Below are positions 5,338-7,831 of a stretch of 7,831 bases of DNA, one piece after another. Both the position numbers and the translations under genes were made by a program. The stretch is from an uncultured Clostridia bacterium (GTDB lineage: Bacteria > Bacillota > Clostridia > Oscillospirales > Ruminococcaceae). Location of the stretch: positions 1-7,831 of the forward strand of contig CAMEPN010000075.1 of assembly GCA_945931735.1 (NCBI GenBank), written 5' to 3'. Below the pieces are notes generated by a model. It was not told the origin of the DNA. It ran no database searches and saw only the letters and a list, made by a program, of their open reading frames with translations. Every line of letters begins with the position of its first letter. Positions within the stretch are counted from its first letter, which is position 1.

Positions 5338-5742
5338 CTAAAAATATTTCGTCATCGAGAGTATATTCTCGCCGTTTTCGCGGGAATACGCTGCCTCGTC
5401 CATGTTTTTCTTCATCATATATATCCCAAGCCCGCCTATTTCCCGCTCCTCCGCGGGGAGTGTTATGTCGGGGTCTGTCTTAGCGAGCGGGTCGAACGGT
5501 ATCCCCCTGTCCCTGAGGCAGAAGGTGATCGAACGTCCCTGCTGCGCCTGCGCGGACAGCGTGACACTGCCCCCGCCCTCGGGATAGGCGTATCGCGCCA
5601 CGTTTACGAACATCTCCTCTATCGCGACGGTTACCGCCATCATGGTTTTCATAGGACATCCTGCTTCCTCAAGCTGTTCCTCCGCAAACGCCAGCACCTC
5701 GTCCAAAACAGATGTTTCTGCGGGAAATTCACGCTCAGTCAT
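5338..5742 (-). CDS. RsbW/SpoIIAB-like ATP-binding protein (serine kinase / anti-sigma regulator, 134 aa)
   Basis: A GHKL-fold ATPase of the anti-sigma kinase group. The N-box is IEEMFVNVARYAY (about 41-53, with Asn47 as the expected Mg ligand), the G1 box is RDRGIPFDP (77-85) and the G2 box is GGLGIYMMK (103-111). The ending NILSMTKYF is typical. The frame stays open upstream to 5946, but ATG 5742 is chosen because GGAGGG lies 6 nt before it, the family homology begins there, and a consensus promoter (5828-5856) would start transcription inside the longer version. Next to the STAS gene it makes a partner-switching module. Gene order (kinase first) is the reverse of rsbV-rsbW. What it regulates cannot be told from the window. 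Confidence 0.9.
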   Translation of the reverse strand: MTEREFPAETSVLDEVLAFAEEQLEEAGCPMKTMMAVTVAIEEMFVNVARYAYPEGGGSVTLSAQAQQGRSITFCLRDRGIPFDPLAKTDPDITLPAEEREIGGLGIYMMKKNMDEAAYSRENGENILSMTKYF

Positions 5743-5770
5743 GATCGTCCCTCCGATTTTATCTAATAAC

Positions 5771-5801
5771 CCTGCCAAGCCGCAGTTTCCACCTCGGCAG
5801 G
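5771..5801 (-). other. 5' UTR hairpin of the RsbW-like/STAS operon
   Basis: On the leftward transcript, CCTGCCGAG pairs with CTTGGCAGG (9 bp with one G-U) around a 13-nt loop (positions 5801-5793 and 5779-5771). It lies between the promoter and the ATPase ribosome binding site. No U-tract follows, so it is a leader structure rather than a terminator. Confidence 0.45.
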
Positions 5802-5827
5802 CAGTATCCGAGCGCCGTATTTTTATT

Positions 5828-5856
5828 ATTATACACCAAAATTTCCGATATGTCAA
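5828..5856 (-). promoter_or_regulatory. Sigma-A promoter for the RsbW-like/STAS operon
   Basis: On the minus strand, TTGACA (5856-5851) and TATAAT (5833-5828) are separated by exactly 17 bp. Both hexamers are perfect consensus. Transcription would begin near 5821, leaving a leader of about 80 nt before ATG 5742. Confidence 0.88.
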
Positions 5857-5896
5857 TACGGCAAAAAAACGCATAACAGCGTTCTCGGCGCGCTGC

Positions 5897-5925
5897 TTGA
5901 CAACATTTTTTTCGTGTGCTATAAT
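5897..5925 (+). promoter_or_regulatory. Sigma-A promoter, divergent, toward the overlapping small genes
   Basis: TTGACA (5897-5902) and TATAAT (5920-5925) with a 17-bp spacer are perfect consensus. The start would be near 5932, giving a leader of about 235 nt before the ATG at 6167. It lies back to back with the leftward promoter, about 40 bp away. Confidence 0.88.
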
Positions 5926-5931
5926 AAACGA

Positions 5932-6166
5932 AAGTATTTTTGACATGACACAGCGGCTTTGGAATATTTATCCGTTTTCCCAATGCGGTCAATGTCCGGA
6001 AAAGCTTGGCGAAAAAATATCCCTTTTCCCGAGAGTTTCGTATAAATAAATGAACGGGTAAACGTCCCCCGTACTGCGGGAACAGCCGCTTAACGGAATG
6101 CAGTGAAACATTTTCGGTATGCGGGAAAAGCGGAAATGCGGGCGCAAAATAAAAGGTGTATTGAAC
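5932..6166 (+). other. Long untranslated leader upstream of the small precursor-like genes
   Basis: No well-supported gene lies here. A 34-codon ORF from ATG 5945 (with CGQC) has no ribosome binding site and starts only about 13 nt from the predicted transcription start. A short CCCG/CGGG hairpin occurs near 6068-6080. CATTTTCGGTATGC at 6109-6122 is identical to 2105-2118, upstream of the decayed precursor. The leader may carry regulation, but no known riboswitch class is recognisable. Confidence 0.4.
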
Positions 6167-6367
6167 ATGAGCGATACAAAAACGGAAATTCCCGAGAAGG
6201 ACAAGCAGCAGGCGGAGCAGCCAGCCCCTCTATCCGACGAGGAACTGACGTCTGTATCAGGCGGAATTTTCGAGTATAAGCGGTGGGAGCCGACCCCGAC
6301 GAAAACCGAGAAGTATCACAGACAGGAGAATTGCAATGAACATGGAAGAATGGCTCGTCAGCCTTGA
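6167..6367 (+). CDS. Putative RiPP-like precursor (66 aa) with short leader and LSDEEL..SGG site
   Basis: A small gene whose start ATG 6167 follows AGGTG by 8 nt; an in-frame ATG at 6119 lacks a site. The N-terminal 20 residues (MSDTKTEIPEKDKQQAEQPA) are charged and disordered. They lead to PLSDEELTSVSGG (21-33), the same double-glycine motif type that ends the leaders at 1173 and 1828, but without the preceding Nif11 helices. The predicted core after GG is 33 residues, opening IFEYKRWEPTPTK and containing one Cys (56), with YKRW and three Thr. Its last 32 nt overlap the start and ribosome binding site of the next gene in another frame, implying coupling. The promoter at 5897-5925 probably drives both. 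It could be a RiPP precursor or another GG-leader export substrate. No modification gene is nearby. Confidence 0.68.
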   Translation: MSDTKTEIPEKDKQQAEQPAPLSDEELTSVSGGIFEYKRWEPTPTKTEKYHRQENCNEHGRMARQP

Positions 6368-6614
6368 GCCGACGAAGCTTAAGCCGCTTATTTATGCGGA
6401 AAACGAGCAGGAGCTGCGCAGGCTCGCGGCGGAAATGGGCAGGGAGCTTTCCGAGGACGAGAGCAGGGTAGCGTTTGCGGTGCTATATCCGCTGCGCGAA
6501 AACGGCGGCGATCTCTCCGACGAGGAGCTTGAGAGCGTTGTCGGCGGTAAAAATACGATGTCGGGCGTTAATTTACGCGATTTTCTCCGCGAACGTCTGG
6601 AGCACAATTCCTGA
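6336..6614 (+). CDS. Putative RiPP-like precursor (92 aa) with LSDEELESVVGG leader end
   Basis: The start ATG 6336 has AGGAG 7 nt upstream (6324-6328), inside the preceding gene. The long leader (MNMEEWLVSLEPTKLKPLIY, then EQELRRLAAEMGRELSEDES, and so on) is helical and acidic. Its layout of helix, a block around RELSEDESRVAFAVLYPL and a terminal DLSDEELESVVGG (59-71) resembles a diverged Nif11/NHLP-type leader. Cleavage after GG would release a 21-residue core, KNTMSGVNLRDFLRERLEHNS. This core has no cysteine, is amphipathic and charged, and differs entirely from the core of the overlapping upstream gene. Two GG-leader genes overlapping by 32 nt suggest a two-peptide product or paired substrates. 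The ABC exporter at the left end is a candidate exporter, though about 5.5 kb away. Function beyond a leader-core architecture is unknown. Confidence 0.72.
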   Translation: MNMEEWLVSLEPTKLKPLIYAENEQELRRLAAEMGRELSEDESRVAFAVLYPLRENGGDLSDEELESVVGGKNTMSGVNLRDFLRERLEHNS

Positions 6615-6650
6615 CCGCGAAAACAAATTGCGGCGGACAGGAACAAACGC

Positions 6651-6679
6651 TTGACAAAACAGCGGAAACAGTGTATAAT
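6651..6679 (+). promoter_or_regulatory. Sigma-A promoter for the candidate small RNA
   Basis: TTGACA (6651-6656) and TATAAT (6674-6679) with a 17-bp spacer are perfect consensus. No protein gene starts within the next 390 nt, so the start near 6686 appears to serve a non-coding transcript. Confidence 0.88.
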
Positions 6680-6685
6680 AATACC

Positions 6686-6884
6686 GACGGAAATTGCAGA
6701 AATGTAATGAAGCGGCGCTCGCCATAAATTGCTTGGGAGCGTCACGGCAGAGAAGCGTATGCTCATGGCAGGACAGTGTGCGTGGAGCCGTTATAAAGGT
6801 TGCATATGACCGCCCTGCCTATATGTAAGAAATTACTGACAGAATATATGCAAAGCGGTTCTGGCTGTCCAGAGCCGCTTTTTT
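6686..6884 (+). ncRNA. Candidate stand-alone structured small RNA (~200 nt), class unassigned
   Basis: A perfect promoter and a strong intrinsic terminator bracket about 200 nt with no ORF carrying a ribosome binding site. Complementary segments include GGCGCTC/GAGCGTC (6714-6720/6737-6743), ACGGC/GCCGT (6744-6748/6787-6791), GTAAT/ATTAC (6704-6708/6832-6836, joining the two ends) and GGCAGG/CCTGCC (6767-6772/6814-6819). The last crosses the ACGGC/GCCGT pairing, so a pseudoknot or alternative folds are possible. Size and end-pairing are compatible with a 6S-like RNA, but I cannot see its conserved core. RNase P, tmRNA and SRP signature sequences are absent. The glycosyltransferase downstream has its own promoter, so this is unlikely to be just its leader. 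Exact ends are predicted. Confidence 0.6.
6853..6884 (+). terminator. Strong intrinsic terminator of the candidate small RNA
   Basis: AAGCGGTTCTGG (6853-6864) pairs with CCAGAGCCGCTT (6869-6880) over 12 bp with one G-U pair. The 4-nt loop is CTGT, and a T-run (6879-6884) follows. Confidence 0.92.
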
Positions 6885-6898
6885 ATTTGAAAAATGAC

Positions 6899-6939
6899 AT
6901 CTCCGAAATGCTTGCCATAGGCTTTCGGAGATTTTTTTT
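6899..6939 (+). terminator. Second intrinsic terminator hairpin
   Basis: ATCTCCGAAA (6899-6908) and TTTCGGAGAT (6923-6932) form a perfect 10-bp stem; the loop holds an inner GCC-ATA-GGC. It is followed by eight T residues (6932-6939). It lies just after the first terminator and insulates the glycosyltransferase promoter. Confidence 0.88.
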
Positions 6940-6950
6940 GTTCCCGATGT

Positions 6951-6979
6951 CGTTTTAAGCCGCTTAAACGTCGTTTTAA
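6951..6979. promoter_or_regulatory. Alternating CGTTTTAAG repeats, possible operator
   Basis: CGTTTTAAG occurs at 6951-6959 and 6971-6979. Between them CTTAAACG (6963-6970) is nearly its reverse complement. Three half-sites in alternating orientation therefore sit about 10 bp apart, ending 10 bp upstream of the -35 hexamer of the glycosyltransferase promoter. This is a plausible binding site for a dimeric regulator; no cognate protein is identifiable. Confidence 0.4.
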
Positions 6980-6989
6980 GACAGGTCTA

Positions 6990-7018
6990 TTGACAATTCC
7001 ATAATAATGGATTAAAAT
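6990..7018 (+). promoter_or_regulatory. Promoter for the family 8 glycosyltransferase gene
   Basis: TTGACA (6990-6995) is followed after 17 bp by TAAAAT (7013-7018), one mismatch from consensus. A second TATAAT at 7025-7030 lacks a matching -35 and is less likely. The imperfect hairpin GGCATTAA/TTATTGCC (7031-7038/7045-7052) lies at or just after the start. Confidence 0.75.
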
Positions 7019-7070
7019 AAAGTGTATAATGGCATTAATAGGGATTATTGCCTATTCGGGGAGGAATGAT

Positions 7071-7831
7071 ATGCAGAGCTTAAGACCCGCCTTTGCGCCG
7101 GTGAATATCTGTTATGCAACAAACGAGGACTATGCGCCGTATCTCGCGGTGTCGATGTATTCGCTGCTGTGCAACGCAGATAAGTCCCGCGTCTACGACA
7201 TCGTGATACTTCACAGCGCGATCTCGCCCGAAAAGCTCGCGCTGTTGGAAAAGACAGGCGCGCTTTTCCGAAACTGCTCGGTGCGTTTCGTTGATATGAC
7301 GGATTTCCGCGAAAGCGTTAAGGACGCGACTCACGCCTACATAACCGCCGAAACCAACTACCGCCTTGCGATACTCGGCGAGCTTTTCGCGGAGTACGAC
7401 AGGGTATTGTACATCGACTGCGACACTATTGTTGAGGGAAATGTCGCCGAGCTGTTCGACACCGACCTTATGGGCAAAGCCGTAGGCGGCGCGGAGGCAG
7501 TCGAGGCGAGGGTGTTCGGAATGACGAAAAAGGGATTTTTCATCGACGGCTACCCCTACAATTTCGAGGACTACGCGAAGAAATTCATGGGAATAACCGA
7601 CCTCAGCCGCTATTTCAACGCGGGCGTAACGCTGTTCGACCTGAAACGCTGCCGAAAACTCACCTCGGCGGACGCGGCAGTCAAGCTGCTGAACAGGCGG
7701 CGGTGGATGAACAACGACCAAGACGTGCTGAATATGCTGTTCACGGGGAGCATATACAAGCTCGACCAGAAGTGGAACTACACCACGAACATCGAGCAGG
7801 AGGTTTCGCTTCGCGACCCGAGGCTGAAAAA
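7071..7831 (+). CDS. Glycosyltransferase family 8 protein (3' end outside window)
   Basis: A GT-A fold sugar transferase of the GT8 family (galactosyl/glucosyl transferases acting on lipid- or wall-linked glycans with UDP-sugars). The start ATG 7071 has GGGGAGGA about 5 nt upstream. The N-terminus VNICYATNEDYAPYLAVSMY is the typical GT8 nucleotide-sugar strand. TNYRLAILGEL (95-105) is the conserved Arg-containing helix, and YIDCDTIV (114-121) holds the DxD metal site. YFNAGVTLFDL (181-191) and NNDQDVLNM (214-222) are the standard acceptor and catalytic-side motifs. The frame is open to the last base after 253 residues; a typical family member runs to 300 or more, so the C-terminus is missing. 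It has its own promoter after two terminators, so it is separate from the peptide genes. Substrates cannot be named. Confidence 0.93.
   Translation, partial: MQSLRPAFAPVNICYATNEDYAPYLAVSMYSLLCNADKSRVYDIVILHSAISPEKLALLEKTGALFRNCSVRFVDMTDFRESVKDATHAYITAETNYRLAILGELFAEYDRVLYIDCDTIVEGNVAELFDTDLMGKAVGGAEAVEARVFGMTKKGFFIDGYPYNFEDYAKKFMGITDLSRYFNAGVTLFDLKRCRKLTSADAAVKLLNRRRWMNNDQDVLNMLFTGSIYKLDQKWNYTTNIEQEVSLRDPRLK

Noticed and set aside
5743..5946. 68-codon N-terminal extension of the RsbW-like protein
   Set aside because: The promoter at 5828-5856 lies inside it, the residues do not fit the family, and ATG 5742 has a well-spaced GGAGGG.
5945..6049. 34-codon ORF with a CGQC motif in the leader
   Set aside because: It has no ribosome binding site and lies only about 13 nt after the predicted transcription start.
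6759..6809. 16-codon ORF (MLMAGQC...) inside the candidate small RNA
   Set aside because: No clear ribosome binding site, and it overlaps the predicted paired segments; chance occurrence is likely.
7358..7721. Leftward ORFs opposite the glycosyltransferase
   Set aside because: The sense strand carries complete GT8 motifs; these are antisense shadows.

Overview
The window looks like chromosomal DNA from an anaerobic Gram-positive gut-type Clostridia, probably Oscillospiraceae/Ruminococcaceae. This rests on moderately high GC, strong AGGAGG-type ribosome binding sites, consensus sigma-A promoters, an SPxTG sortase-type anchor, a STAS/RsbW-like pair and many Nif11/NHLP-type peptide leaders. It is an inference; no marker gene is present.

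Left part (1-2985): the edge of a ribosomally synthesised peptide (RiPP) export and precursor locus. It opens with the C-terminal ATPase domain of an NHLM-type bacteriocin ABC transporter (cut by the window edge). Next comes a 200-bp palindromic MITE-like element, then a series of Nif11-like precursor genes: an intact one (1173-1418), one broken by an in-frame TAA (1524-1730), a second intact one (1828-2040) and a decayed remnant (about 2128-2289). A 61-residue protein with a leader-like LSDD...AAGG motif follows and abuts an ECF-type sigma factor gene. That gene has lost one A in a short A-run, so its DNA-binding C-terminus is out of frame. The two intact Nif11-like precursors lack cysteine in their cores and share the C-terminal motif R-M-x-K-[M/L]-P-F. 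No modification enzyme lies in the window, so any chemistry must be encoded outside it or may not occur.

Middle (3000-5742): a secreted, probably wall-anchored 5'-nucleotidase family enzyme, overlapped by a short, apparently truncated lipoprotein gene. A bidirectional terminator separates these from a leftward two-gene operon encoding an RsbW-like ATPase and a STAS anti-sigma antagonist, which has its own consensus promoter.

Right part (5743-7831): a divergent consensus promoter fires rightward into a leader of about 235 nt and two overlapping small genes (6167-6367, 6336-6614). Both carry LSDEEL...GG leaders but unrelated cores. A consensus promoter then precedes about 200 nt with no convincing ORF, ending in a strong terminator: a candidate stand-alone small RNA. 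A second terminator hairpin, an alternating-orientation repeat and a third promoter lead into a family 8 glycosyltransferase that runs off the window.

Gaps over 300 nt: 783-1172 holds the MITE-like element; 1419-1827 holds the interrupted precursor; 5743-6166 holds divergent promoters and leaders; 6615-7070 holds the candidate RNA, terminators and a promoter.
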